Assembly: GCF_019218265.1 (NCBI RefSeq)
Contig: NZ_JAHUZE010000002.1
Span: forward strand, 868,001 to 932,000
Reading direction: 5' to 3'
Source of the DNA: Maritimibacter dapengensis
Lineage (GTDB): Bacteria > Pseudomonadota > Alphaproteobacteria > Rhodobacterales > Rhodobacteraceae
Length of the DNA stretch: 64,000 nt
A model generated the notes under the pieces. The model saw nothing but the letters and a program-made list of their open reading frames with translations. It was not told where the DNA came from and did not search any database. Position 1 is the stretch's first letter. Every line of letters begins with the position of its first letter. Positions 39,838 through 49,136 of the stretch are shown here, piece by piece. Position numbers and translations under genes: made by a program.

Positions 39838-40889
39838 GAGGGCTCCGTCTGTCTCATTGGCTTGTGGGCCGGGGCCGGCCCGGTGGACGCCCCGAGTATG
39901 AGTTCGGCCTCCATCATCTCGGTCCGGGGAGCGGGGTTTCCGCTTTCGATCAGGTCGATCAGCATTGCGGCGGCGCGCTTCCCAGCGTCGCGCACCGAGG
40001 CGCGGGTGGCCGTGAATTGCGGTTCCTCCCGACCATTGGGCAGATAGGAGAGGTCGTCGTCATGGATGATGACCGAGACATCCTTCCCGAGAGTCAGACC
40101 GGCTTCGCGCAGCGCACGACGAATGCCGATGCCGGGGATCATGGAGGACGTCAGGATGGCGGTCGGCGGTTCTGCCAGTCGCAAGAGTTCAAGCGTGCTG
40201 TCGTGGCCATATTGCTCTGTCATCTCGCCGGAGAAGTAAGAACAATCACCGGGACTTAAGCCATGTTCCTCAAGTGCGGCCTCAAAACCGGCGCGGCGGC
40301 GGATGGCGAAATCCATGTCCTCCAGCCCGTTGATGAGGGCGAAGCGGCGATGACCGAGGTCGATCAGGAATTTGGTCGCACGGTGGAAAGCGCGGAGGTT
40401 GTTCATATCCACCCATGAATAGGCCTCGTCACTGTCGGAAGCGCGCCCGTGGACAACGAAAGGTATGCCCACCTGTTTCAGAAGATGAATGCGCTGATCT
40501 CCGGCGCGTGGCGCGTGCACGATGATGCCGTCAACGGAGCCTTTCGTCCGGAATTCCTCGTAAGCGCGTTCCTGGTCTTCGTCAGGAACGATCGAAATCA
40601 GCATGTCATAGCCGTGGCTGGCATAAACTTCCCCTGCGCCAGAGATGAAATCGGCGAAGACCGGGTTCATCATCTCGTGCTCGGAAGAGACGGGAATCAC
40701 ATGCCCGATCGCCATCGCCCGGCCTGTGGCCAACGAACGGGCCCGCATGTTCGGGCGGTAGCCATATGCGTCTGCCGCGGCCTGAACCTTTTTGCGTGTC
40801 GCTTCAGACACTTCGGGAAAGCCGTTCAACGCACGGCTCACTGTCGTGGGGGACAGGTTCAGGGCTTTGGCAAGTTCCTTGAGGGTCAT
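39834..40889 (-). CDS. aglR: LacI-family repressor of the alpha-glucoside module
   Basis: The 351-aa regulator has an N-terminal LacI helix-turn-helix (MTLKELAKALNLSPTTVSRALNGFPEVSE) with hinge YGYRPNMRARSLATG, and a periplasmic-binding-protein-like sugar domain. It is divergent from aglE and first in the operon with GH1 and glk, as AglR is in rhizobia. Two related palindromes in the 249-base divergent region are its likely operators. The symbol is given by gene order, not by tested function. Confidence 0.85.
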   Translation of the reverse strand: MTLKELAKALNLSPTTVSRALNGFPEVSEATRKKVQAAADAYGYRPNMRARSLATGRAMAIGHVIPVSSEHEMMNPVFADFISGAGEVYASHGYDMLISIVPDEDQERAYEEFRTKGSVDGIIVHAPRAGDQRIHLLKQVGIPFVVHGRASDSDEAYSWVDMNNLRAFHRATKFLIDLGHRRFALINGLEDMDFAIRRRAGFEAALEEHGLSPGDCSYFSGEMTEQYGHDSTLELLRLAEPPTAILTSSMIPGIGIRRALREAGLTLGKDVSVIIHDDDLSYLPNGREEPQFTATRASVRDAGKRAAAMLIDLIESGNPAPRTEMMEAELILGASTGPAPAHKPMRQTEPS

Positions 40890-40902
40890 TTTCTGCGCAT
40901 TT

Positions 40903-40914
40903 CAAACCGGTTTG
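40903..40914. promoter_or_regulatory. LacI-type operator 1 (perfect palindrome)
   Basis: CAAACCGGTTTG is a perfect 12-bp palindrome with a central CG, typical of LacI-family operators, 13 bases before the aglR start, where it could give autoregulation. Confidence 0.7.
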
Positions 40915-41059
40915 GAGTGATCCGACCGTAGACGGGGCGGGGTGATCCGTCAAAGGTATGGCGCGTTTTGTAGTCAATGTTTGCGTAAACTGTCTAAATT
41001 GGGGGCATCTTGGGAATCGCAATTGACTCCGTATCGGTGACGGGCAAGAGTGACCCCAT

Positions 41060-41073
41060 CCAAAGCGGTTTGG
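41060..41073. promoter_or_regulatory. LacI-type operator 2
   Basis: CCAAAGCGGTTTGG shares CGGTTTGGAG with operator 1 and is palindromic at 12 of 14 positions. It lies about 65 bases before aglE. The two operator centres are 158 bases apart, compatible with looping. Confidence 0.6.
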
Positions 41074-41138
41074 AGCGCTGCTGTTGCAAGCCGGTGACGA
41101 GCGAAAATGAATTAAAATCGCGGATCTGGGAGGATTCC

Positions 41139-42506
41139 ATGACAATGATGAAACAGAAACTTGCGGCGAGCGCGGCGGCTTTGGCCTTGATCGCGGGCGC
41201 GGCCCACGGTGCGAGCCATGAAGGTGGCATGTTCACGCCGGGTGAAGGCCCCTATGATTGGGAAGGGCTCGATGCCTTCGCTGCCGAGCATGATTATTCC
41301 GGCGCGGAAGTGACCATTCTGGGCCCGTGGCTGGCCGCGGAACAGGAAAACTTCGAGAACCTTCTGAGCTTTTTCGAGGAAGCAACCGGGGCGACCGTGT
41401 CCTATGTCGGCTCCGACTCTATGGAACAGCAGATCGTAATCGACGCCGAAGCCGGCTCGGCCCCGAACATCGCGGTGTTCCCCCAACCGGGTCTTGCCGC
41501 GAACATGGCGCAGCGCGGATTTCTCGCGCCGCTTTCGGATGAAACGGCGAGCTTCATCACGGACAATTACGCGGCTGGTGAAAGCTGGGTCGATCTCGGG
41601 ACCTACGCAAACGAGAATGGCGAAGACCAGTTCTTCGGCTTCTTCTTCAACGTCAACGTGAAGTCGCTGGTTTGGTACATCCCGGAAAACTTCGAGGATT
41701 TCGGCTATGAGATCCCGGAAACGATGGAAGACCTGAAGGCGCTTACCGAGCAGATGGTCGAGGATGGCGAAACGCCGTGGTGCATCGGGCTCGGCTCCGG
41801 TGGTGCGACCGGTTGGCCCGCGACCGACTGGGTCGAGGACCTGATGCTCCGCACGCAGGAGCCGTCGGTCTATGACCAATGGGTGACGAACGAAATTCCG
41901 TTCAACGATCCTGCGGTGGTCGGCGCAATCGAAGAGTTCGGATGGTTCCTTGAAGGGGACCGCGTGTCGGGTGGCGCTGAAGCGGTGGCTTCGGTCGATT
42001 TCCGCGACTCGCCCAAGGGCCTGTTCGACGCGCCGCCACAGTGCATGATGCACCGTCAGGCGTCCTTCATCCCGGCCTATTTCCCGGAAGGGACGGAAGT
42101 GGGCGTGGATGCCGACTTCTTCTATTTCCCGGCTTACGCCGAGAAGGATCTGGGCCGTCCGGTTCTGGGTGCCGGCACCCTTATGGGGATCACGGATGAC
42201 AGCGACGCGACGCGCGGCTTCATCGAATTCCTGCAAACCGCCTTTGCCAACGAGATCATGATGGCGCAGGGCGGGTTCCTCACGCCGCATTCCGGCGCAG
42301 ATACCGCGGCTTATGCCACCGACACGCTCCGTGCGCAGGGTGACATCCTGTTGGGCGCCACTACCTTCCGTTTCGACGGTTCGGACCTCATGCCGGGCGG
42401 CGTCGGTGCCGGCAGTTTCTGGACCGGCATGGTCGACTATGCAGGCGGGAAATCCGCCGAAGAGGTCACGCAGGAGATCCAGGATAGCTGGGACGCCCTG
42501 AAGTGA
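41139..42506 (+). CDS. aglE: Alpha-glucoside ABC transporter substrate-binding protein
   Basis: The 455-aa protein has a signal peptide (cleavage near AAHGAS, residue ~25) and the family 1 sugar-binding fold: ITFxxP-type regions, PNIAVFPQPGLAANMAQRG, FNVNVKSLVWYIPENF and a C-terminal GVGAGSFWTGMVDYAGGK. It binds di- or oligosaccharides such as sucrose, maltose or trehalose in the periplasm. A GGGAGG site precedes ATG 41139. A hairpin with T-run follows the gene. Confidence 0.92.
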   Translation: MTMMKQKLAASAAALALIAGAAHGASHEGGMFTPGEGPYDWEGLDAFAAEHDYSGAEVTILGPWLAAEQENFENLLSFFEEATGATVSYVGSDSMEQQIVIDAEAGSAPNIAVFPQPGLAANMAQRGFLAPLSDETASFITDNYAAGESWVDLGTYANENGEDQFFGFFFNVNVKSLVWYIPENFEDFGYEIPETMEDLKALTEQMVEDGETPWCIGLGSGGATGWPATDWVEDLMLRTQEPSVYDQWVTNEIPFNDPAVVGAIEEFGWFLEGDRVSGGAEAVASVDFRDSPKGLFDAPPQCMMHRQASFIPAYFPEGTEVGVDADFFYFPAYAEKDLGRPVLGAGTLMGITDDSDATRGFIEFLQTAFANEIMMAQGGFLTPHSGADTAAYATDTLRAQGDILLGATTFRFDGSDLMPGGVGAGSFWTGMVDYAGGKSAEEVTQEIQDSWDALK

Positions 42507-42531
42507 TCGGTTGACCGACCACGAGAAAATG

Positions 42532-42564
42532 AGGGCGGGCCGTTTGCCACGGGCCGCCCTTTTT
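42532..42564 (+). terminator. Intercistronic terminator/attenuator after aglE
   Basis: A 12-pair stem with one mismatch (42532-42543 with 42549-42560), a 5-base loop and a following T-run lie between aglE and aglF. It probably lets aglE be made in excess over the permease genes. Confidence 0.75.
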
Positions 42565-42599
42565 GCCTAGGCTTTTCAAAGGCGAACGGGGGAAGAAAC

Positions 42600-43604
42600 A
42601 TGCATCCAGCTCTACAGGCGGTTCTGACGGTCGGCATCGGCGTGTCATCGGCGATCGCGTATTTCTACCTCGCCAACATGTTCCTCGACAAAGTCCTGTT
42701 TCCGCCACGCGGCGCGAATGCGGGCCGCAACATCAACCGCGCCAACATGATCCGGCCGTGGGTGTTCCTGTTCCCCGCGCTTTTCGCTCTTTGCCTCTAT
42801 CTCGCCTATCCCGTGGTTGAGACCATCCGGCTTTCCCTGACCGACAGGGTGCCCGGCGGTTACGAATGGGCGGGGGCGGAGAATTACGTCGCGCTGACGA
42901 AGGACCCGAAATTCTGGGAGGCGCTGCGCAACAACTTCTTCTGGCTGCTCGTCGTGCCAGGGCTTTCCACGGCGTTCGGGCTTATAATCGCGCAGCTCAC
43001 CGACCGCCTGTCTTGGGGAAACATCGCCAAGTCGATCATTTTCATGCCGATGGCGATCAGCTTTGTCGGCGCTTCGGTGATCTTCAAACTGGTTTATGAC
43101 TACCGACCGGCCGGAGAAGAGCAGATCGGCATTCTGAATGCGGCCTATCTCGCCCTCGGCGGCAGCGAGCCGCAAGCGTGGCTGACGATACCCGGCCTCA
43201 ACTCGTTTCTTCTGATGATCGTGCTGATTTGGATTCAGACCGGTTTTGCCATGGTGATCCTGTCCGCCGCTCTGCGTGGCATCCCCGAGGAAACCATCGA
43301 GGCGGCCATCGTGGATGGGGCCAACCCGTTTCAGATTTTCTTCAAGATCAAGGTGCCGCAGATTATGCCGACGATCATGGTGGTCTGGACCACGATCACC
43401 ATCGTCGTCCTCAAGATCTTCGACATCGTGTTCGCCATGACCAATGGGCAATGGGGCACGCAGGTTCTGGCGAATTACATGTACGACAAGCTGTTTCGCG
43501 CCAACGACTGGGGCATGGGGTCGGCGGCGGCCATGGTGATCATGTTACTCGTTCTGCCGATCCTCGTGTGGAACGTGCGGCAGGCCCGCAAGGAGATGCG
43601 CTGA
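42600..43604 (+). CDS. aglF: Alpha-glucoside ABC transporter permease AglF
   Basis: The 334-aa MalF-like permease has about eight hydrophobic helices; the first (residues 5-28) precedes the RPWVFLFPALFALCLYLAYPV core. The EAA loop reads EETIEAAIVDGANPFQIFFKIKVPQIMP, which contacts the ATPase. It overlaps aglG by one base (TGATG). Confidence 0.93.
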   Translation: MHPALQAVLTVGIGVSSAIAYFYLANMFLDKVLFPPRGANAGRNINRANMIRPWVFLFPALFALCLYLAYPVVETIRLSLTDRVPGGYEWAGAENYVALTKDPKFWEALRNNFFWLLVVPGLSTAFGLIIAQLTDRLSWGNIAKSIIFMPMAISFVGASVIFKLVYDYRPAGEEQIGILNAAYLALGGSEPQAWLTIPGLNSFLLMIVLIWIQTGFAMVILSAALRGIPEETIEAAIVDGANPFQIFFKIKVPQIMPTIMVVWTTITIVVLKIFDIVFAMTNGQWGTQVLANYMYDKLFRANDWGMGSAAAMVIMLLVLPILVWNVRQARKEMR

Positions 43605-44755
43605 TGGATAATATCGCAGGCCGCAAACCGGCGCTTGGCTGGGCCGTCAATCTCAGCGTCATCTTCATCGTACTTCTGTGGATTTTCCCTACGGTCGGGC
43701 TTCTGGTGTCGTCGTTCCGAACCGCGGACCAGATCGCGTCCTCGGGGTGGTGGAAGGCGTTTTTTCCAACCGAGCAGACCGAACAGGTCCGCACGTCCGA
43801 CCCCGACGATACACGGATCGAGACCGATGACGGCACCTTCGTCGTCGAGGGGTCTTTCTACGGCGAAGAGGGTGGGCCGCCGATTTCGGCTTGGGGCGTG
43901 TCGAGCCGCGATGTCTCGGCCTATGGCCCGGGCGACACGGCGGACATGGGTGAGGGCGAAAACCTGACGCTTCTCGAGGATGGAAGCTACACCTGGACCG
44001 GGAATGACGATCAGATTTCGGGACGCGGACAAAGGGTGTTCGTGACCGCGGAGGTGCCGCCGGAATTTACCCTCGACAATTACGACAGCATGTTGTTCGG
44101 GAGGGGCAACGACAACATCTCCAAAGCGTTCTTCAATACGCTGACGGTGACGATCCCTGCGACGATCATTCCGATCCTGTTCGCGGCTTTCGCCGCCTAT
44201 GCGCTCGCCTGGATGGATTTTCCGGGTCGCGCGCTCCTGATCGCATTCATCGTCGCGCTTCTTGTCGTGCCCTTGCAACTCGCCCTCATACCGCTGCTCA
44301 AGCTCCATCTGTCGATCGGGATCGGGAAGGGGTATCTGGGCGTCTGGCTCGCGCATACCGGGTTCGGTTTGCCCTTGGCGGTCTACCTCTTACGCAACTA
44401 CATGGCCGGACTTCCACGCGACATTATCGAGAATGCCCGCGTGGACGGTGCGACGGATTTCCAGATCTTCGTCAGGATCATCCTGCCACTTTCCTTCCCG
44501 GCGCTGGCGAGTTTCGCAATTTTCCAGTTCCTTTGGACCTGGAACGACCTGCTCGTCGCCATCGTGTTCCTCGTCGATTCTTCGGGCGATACGACGGTCA
44601 TGACGCGCCACATCGTCGAACTTCTCGGCACGCGCGGCGGAAATTGGGAAATCCTCGCAACCGCCGCCTTCGTGTCGATGGCGGTGCCGCTTCTCGTCTT
44701 CTTCCTAATGCAACGTTATCTCGTGCGCGGCCTGTTGGCCGGGTCGGTAAAATGA
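43604..44755 (+). CDS. aglG: Alpha-glucoside ABC transporter permease AglG
   Basis: The 383-aa MalG-like permease has six helices and an EAA loop IIENARVDGATDFQIFVRIILPLSFP. Between TM1 and TM2 there is a hydrophilic insertion of roughly 100 residues (about 45-155) rich in D, E, G and T. This is a known feature of AglG and would project into the periplasm. Start ATG overlaps the aglF stop. Confidence 0.93.
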   Translation: MDNIAGRKPALGWAVNLSVIFIVLLWIFPTVGLLVSSFRTADQIASSGWWKAFFPTEQTEQVRTSDPDDTRIETDDGTFVVEGSFYGEEGGPPISAWGVSSRDVSAYGPGDTADMGEGENLTLLEDGSYTWTGNDDQISGRGQRVFVTAEVPPEFTLDNYDSMLFGRGNDNISKAFFNTLTVTIPATIIPILFAAFAAYALAWMDFPGRALLIAFIVALLVVPLQLALIPLLKLHLSIGIGKGYLGVWLAHTGFGLPLAVYLLRNYMAGLPRDIIENARVDGATDFQIFVRIILPLSFPALASFAIFQFLWTWNDLLVAIVFLVDSSGDTTVMTRHIVELLGTRGGNWEILATAAFVSMAVPLLVFFLMQRYLVRGLLAGSVK

Positions 44756-44762
44756 GGCCTGA

Positions 44763-46448
44763 ATGTCCCTTGAACAAAGCGAACCGAAAATGACGCACCT
44801 CGCGAAAGACCCCGACTGGTGGCGCGGCGCGGTGATCTACCAGATCTATCCGCGCTCGTTCCAGGATTCCAACGGGGACGGGATCGGCGACCTTCTCGGT
44901 GTCGTGCACCGGTTGCCATACATCGCTTCACTGGGTGTGGACGCGATCTGGATTTCTCCCTTCTTCACCTCGCCGATGAAGGATTTCGGCTACGACGTGT
45001 CGGATTACTGCGACGTGGACCCGATGTTCGGGACGCTCGCGGATTTCGACGCGGTGATCGAGACCGCCCATGCGCTCGGGATCAAGGTGATGATCGACCT
45101 CGTGCTGTCGCACACGTCGGACGAACACCCGTGGTTTAAGGAAAGCCGGTCGTCGCGCGACAACGGGCGGGCGGATTGGTATGTCTGGGCGGATGCGAAG
45201 CCGGACGGGACGCCGCCCAACAACTGGCTCTCGATTTTCGGGGGGAGTGCCTGGCAATGGGATTCCAAGCGTCTGCAATATTACCTCCACAACTTCCTGA
45301 CGTCCCAGCCGGACCTGAATTTCCACAACGACGACGTCCAGAACTCGCTGCTCGGCGTCGCGCGATTCTGGCTGGAGCGGGGCGTGGATGGGTTCCGGCT
45401 CGACACGATCAATTTCTACACCCATGACGCGGAGCTTCGGGACAACCCGCCGCTGCCGGTCGAGCAGCGCGGGTCCAAGATCGCGCCGGACGTGAACCCC
45501 TACACCTGGCAGATCCACCTCTATGACAAATCGCGGGACGAGAACCTGATCTTCCTGAAAAAGCTCGGTGATCTCATGTCCGACTACAACGCGGCCGCCG
45601 TTGGCGAAGTGGGCGACGACCAGCGGGGGCTGGAGATCCTCGGGCAATACACCAAAGGCGCGGACATGGTGCAGATGTGCTATGCGTTCGAGCTTCTGTC
45701 CGGGTCGACGCCCTCCGCGGGGTACGTGGCCGAGACACTTCAGGCGGTCGAGGATTTCGCGCCCGACGGGTGGGCGTGCTGGGCCTATTCCAACCACGAT
45801 GTCATACGGCACATTTCCCGGTGGAACCTGTCGCCGGCTGCGGCGCGAGGTTTCGCGACGCTTCTCATGTGTCTCAAGGGGTCGGCCTGCATCTATCAGG
45901 GCGAAGAATTGGGGTTGCCGGAAGCCGATCTGGCCTTCGAGGACCTGCAGGACCCCTACGGCATCGAGTTCTGGCCCGAATTCAAAGGCCGCGACGGGTG
46001 CCGCACGCCGATGGTCTGGGATCATGACAGGGCGCTCGGTGGTTTTACGAGCGGCGGAAATTCCTGGCTGCCGGTGCCCGCCGAACACCTGGGGTTGGCG
46101 GTGAGCAAAGCCGACAACGACCCGGGCGCGCTCCTTCATCACTACCGCCGCGCTATCGCGTTCCGCCACACGCACACGGCGCTCAAGAAAGGCACGCTGG
46201 AGGATCTGCGGGCCTATGGACAGGTTCTGTCGTTCCGGCGTGTCTCGGAGACCGAAGAAATCTTCTTCGCGATCAATCTGGGGGAACACCCGGTCAACAT
46301 CACGCCGCCGAAAGGCGATTGGATGGAAATCGGGGCCGAACTGAATGCGGCGCATCCGCGCCTCGACGGGCAGATACATCTCGCGCATTGGCAGCCTTCG
46401 ATCCTGCTGAAAGTGCGCGTAGAGGGGGAGGAGAGCGAGAATGGCTGA
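44763..46448 (+). CDS. aglA: Alpha-glucosidase (GH13)
   Basis: The 561-aa enzyme has the GH13 pattern: WWRGAVIYQIYPRSFQDSNGDGIGD, region II GFRLDTINFYTH with the nucleophile aspartate, the acid glutamate in AAAVGEVGDD, and WAYSNHDVIRH with the third carboxylate. No signal peptide is present, so imported alpha-glucosides are split in the cytosol. The start at 44763 or the ATG at 44790 are both possible. It overlaps aglK by 8 bases. Confidence 0.94.
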   Translation: MSLEQSEPKMTHLAKDPDWWRGAVIYQIYPRSFQDSNGDGIGDLLGVVHRLPYIASLGVDAIWISPFFTSPMKDFGYDVSDYCDVDPMFGTLADFDAVIETAHALGIKVMIDLVLSHTSDEHPWFKESRSSRDNGRADWYVWADAKPDGTPPNNWLSIFGGSAWQWDSKRLQYYLHNFLTSQPDLNFHNDDVQNSLLGVARFWLERGVDGFRLDTINFYTHDAELRDNPPLPVEQRGSKIAPDVNPYTWQIHLYDKSRDENLIFLKKLGDLMSDYNAAAVGEVGDDQRGLEILGQYTKGADMVQMCYAFELLSGSTPSAGYVAETLQAVEDFAPDGWACWAYSNHDVIRHISRWNLSPAAARGFATLLMCLKGSACIYQGEELGLPEADLAFEDLQDPYGIEFWPEFKGRDGCRTPMVWDHDRALGGFTSGGNSWLPVPAEHLGLAVSKADNDPGALLHHYRRAIAFRHTHTALKKGTLEDLRAYGQVLSFRRVSETEEIFFAINLGEHPVNITPPKGDWMEIGAELNAAHPRLDGQIHLAHWQPSILLKVRVEGEESENG

Positions 46449-47532
46449 CCTGAAACTGACCGATGTGGGCAAAACCTACGGTGGCAAGGTCGAGGTGCTG
46501 AAGAACATCAACCTCGACATCAAGACGGGCGAGTTGATCGTGTTCGTCGGTCCGTCCGGCTGTGGTAAGTCGACCCTGCTGCGCATGATCGCGGGGCTTG
46601 AGAAAATCACGGGCGGGACTTTGGAAATCGACGGGCAGGTGGTGAACGACGTGCCCCCGTCGGAGCGTGGCATCGCGATGGTTTTTCAGTCCTACGCGCT
46701 CTACCCGCACATGACGGTCTACGACAACATGTCCTTCGCGCTGAAGATTGCCAAGAAATCGAAGGAAGAGATCGACGAGGGCGTGCAACGCGCCGCACGC
46801 ATCCTGCAACTCGACCAGCTTCTCGATCGGCTGCCAAAGGAGCTATCTGGGGGCCAGCGTCAGAGGGTCGCAATCGGGCGTGCCATCGTGCGCGACCCCA
46901 AGGTCTATCTGTTCGACGAACCACTGTCGAACCTCGACGCCGCGTTGCGGGTGGCAACCCGGATCGAGATCGCGCAGCTCAAGGAAGCGATGCCGAACTC
47001 CACGATGATCTACGTCACCCACGATCAGGTCGAAGCCATGACGCTGGCCGACAAGATCGTTGTGCTGGCCAACAAGGGCATCGCTCAGGTCGGCAGCCCG
47101 CTCGAACTCTACGAAACACCCGACAATGAATTCGTCGCGCAGTTCATCGGATCGCCTTCGATGAACCTGCTTGCGGGTGAGATCACGGGGCCGGGCGACG
47201 AGACCCAGGTCACGTTGAAAGGGGGCGGCATGGCGACTTCGGCGATCCCGACCCAGACGGCGGACAAGGGGCGCGATGTCAACGTCGGCATCAGACCAGA
47301 GGACTTCACGGTGCTCGAAGGTGAGGGGGCGGCGATTTACGAGGGCAAGGTCGACTACCTCGAAGCCTTGGGTGAGGTCACGCTGCTCTATTTCGAGGCC
47401 GACAGCGGCGCAAATCCCGTAATCGCGAAGTTGCCGGGGATTCACGGCGACCTGCGCGGCCGGACGGTGAAACTCACCGCCGATCCGGCACGGGTGCATA
47501 TGTTCTCGAACGGAAACTCCATGCGGGGATGA
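46441..47532 (+). CDS. aglK: Alpha-glucoside ABC transporter ATP-binding protein
   Basis: The 363-aa MalK-type ATPase has Walker A GPSGCGKST, signature LSGGQRQRVAIGRA, Walker B VYLFDEPLSNLD and a C-terminal TOBE regulatory domain with NVGIRPEDFTV. It energises AglFG. It is the last gene of the operon. Confidence 0.95.
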   Translation: MADLKLTDVGKTYGGKVEVLKNINLDIKTGELIVFVGPSGCGKSTLLRMIAGLEKITGGTLEIDGQVVNDVPPSERGIAMVFQSYALYPHMTVYDNMSFALKIAKKSKEEIDEGVQRAARILQLDQLLDRLPKELSGGQRQRVAIGRAIVRDPKVYLFDEPLSNLDAALRVATRIEIAQLKEAMPNSTMIYVTHDQVEAMTLADKIVVLANKGIAQVGSPLELYETPDNEFVAQFIGSPSMNLLAGEITGPGDETQVTLKGGGMATSAIPTQTADKGRDVNVGIRPEDFTVLEGEGAAIYEGKVDYLEALGEVTLLYFEADSGANPVIAKLPGIHGDLRGRTVKLTADPARVHMFSNGNSMRG

Positions 47533-47917
47533 CCCATTCCTTGGGCGGGCGCTCGTGGCCGGGGCTGGGGCAGCCCCGGCCAAGCCCCGCCCTGGCTCCG
47601 GGACAGAGCGCGAGGCGGGGCGCTGGTGCCGTTCTTGCGCCGATGGAAACGCCGCAAGCGTTCACCCGATTGTTGGGGGGTCCTTTGGCCCGGTCGCCGC
47701 TGCGATCGTCGGTGGGGTCCGAACGAAGGCGATGGAGCCAGAAGTGCGAGCATCCTGGCCCGAAACACCCCCCGGATCTCGGACCTGCTTTACCTAGGGT
47801 AAGATGACCTGAAACGGATTACAGGTGGTGGAATCCATACCTCGGCAATTTGCCGCCGCTTGCCCCGCTTCGCGGGCGTTGATAGGTAGACGCGGATAAC
47901 GCGAAGAAGGGTCTTCC
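47533..47917. other. 385-base non-coding region between aglK and prfB
   Basis: No convincing gene is seen. A perfect 11-bp inverted repeat with a 3-base loop lies at 47557-47581. The rest is very G+C-rich up to about 47770, then has an A+T richer stretch (TTTACCTAGGGTAAG) before prfB that may hold its promoter. Confidence 0.5.
47557..47581. repeat. Strong hairpin after aglK (no T-run)
   Basis: GGCCGGGGCTG and CAGCCCCGGCC pair perfectly around GGG, 25 bases after the aglK stop. Without a T-run it is not a standard terminator; it could stabilise the mRNA 3' end or act with Rho. Confidence 0.6.
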
Positions 47918-49045
47918 ATGCGGGCTGAAGCTCAGAACAACGTCGAGGCGATCGAGAAATCGCTGGAGCTTTTGCACCAGCGGATCGGTATGGATTCGGC
48001 CGAGCACCGGCTCGAGGAACTCAACGCCATGACCGAGGATCCGGAGCTTTGGAACGATCCCGACAGGGCGCAGACGCTCATGCGGGAACGGCAGACGCTC
48101 GTCGCAGCGATGGACGGTTACAAGGCTATGGCGCAGGAGAAATCCGATAGCGTCGAGCTGATCGAACTGGGTGAAATGGAAGGCGACGAGGAAGTCGTCA
48201 AGGATGCCGAGAACGCGCTCAAGGCGCTTCGCGAGCGCGCGGCGCAGGCCGAACTCGAAGCGCTTCTGAACGGCGAGGCCGACGGCAACGACACCTATCT
48301 CGAGGTTCATTCCGGGGCCGGTGGCACGGAAAGCTGCGACTGGGCCTCGATGCTTGCGCGCATGTATGTCCGCTGGGCAGAAAAGCAGGGTTACAAGGTC
48401 GAGCTTCAGTCCATGTCGCCCGGCGAAGAGGCGGGGATCAAATCCGCCACCTACAAGATTTCCGGGCACAATGCCTATGGCTGGCTGAAATCCGAAAGCG
48501 GTGTCCACCGGCTGGTCCGCATTTCGCCATATGACAGCGCTGCCCGGCGTCACACGTCGTTCTCGTCGGTCTGGGTTTATCCCGTCGTCGACGACAACAT
48601 CGAGATCGAGGTGAACCCGGCCGATATCCGCATCGACACGTTCCGTTCGTCGGGGGCAGGCGGGCAGCACGTCAACACCACCGACTCCGCCGTGCGGATC
48701 ACACACGAACCGACGGGGATCGTTGTCACGTCGTCGGAGAAATCGCAGCACCAGAACCGCGATATCGCGATGAAGGCACTTAAGTCGCGGCTTTACCAGA
48801 TGGAGCTCGACCGCCGGAACGAAGCGATCAACGAGGCGCATGCCTCCAAGGGCGATGCGGGTTGGGGCAACCAGATCCGGTCTTACGTTCTCCAGCCCTA
48901 TCAGATGGTCAAGGATCTGCGCACGAGCTTTGAAACGTCGGATACCCAAGGCGTGCTGGACGGTGACCTGGACGGTCTCATGGCCGCGACGCTGGCGATG
49001 GACGTGTCGGGCAAATCCCGCGCCGAGGCGAACGCCGAGGACTGA
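47918..49045 (+). CDS. prfB: Peptide chain release factor 2 (no programmed frameshift)
   Basis: The 375-aa RF2 has the GGQ motif in SSGAGGQHVNTTDSAVRITH and the stop-codon reading segment RISPYDSAARRHTSF, where the usual SPF tripeptide is SPY. The frame is continuous through the region (around residues 22-27) where E. coli RF2 needs a +1 frameshift, so the autoregulatory switch is absent. It recognises UGA and UAA codons. Confidence 0.96.
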   Translation: MRAEAQNNVEAIEKSLELLHQRIGMDSAEHRLEELNAMTEDPELWNDPDRAQTLMRERQTLVAAMDGYKAMAQEKSDSVELIELGEMEGDEEVVKDAENALKALRERAAQAELEALLNGEADGNDTYLEVHSGAGGTESCDWASMLARMYVRWAEKQGYKVELQSMSPGEEAGIKSATYKISGHNAYGWLKSESGVHRLVRISPYDSAARRHTSFSSVWVYPVVDDNIEIEVNPADIRIDTFRSSGAGGQHVNTTDSAVRITHEPTGIVVTSSEKSQHQNRDIAMKALKSRLYQMELDRRNEAINEAHASKGDAGWGNQIRSYVLQPYQMVKDLRTSFETSDTQGVLDGDLDGLMAATLAMDVSGKSRAEANAED

Positions 49046-49136
49046 CACATGCGTGGTTGCGCATGCGTGCTTGACCGTCGCCCCCGGCTCGTGAACACTA
49101 CCCTGCGCGCGCAACGCAACGTGCAGGGAGGGACGA

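Noticed and set aside
40979-40990. GTTTGCGTAAAC as a third AglR operator
   Set aside because: It is imperfectly palindromic and does not share the CGGTTTGGAG core of the other two.
44928-46472. Long minus-strand open frame opposite aglA
   Set aside because: Shadow of the GH13 gene; no recognisable protein features.
47900-48000. Programmed frameshift site in prfB
   Set aside because: I looked for the CTT-TGA-C type slippery stop; the frame is open throughout.
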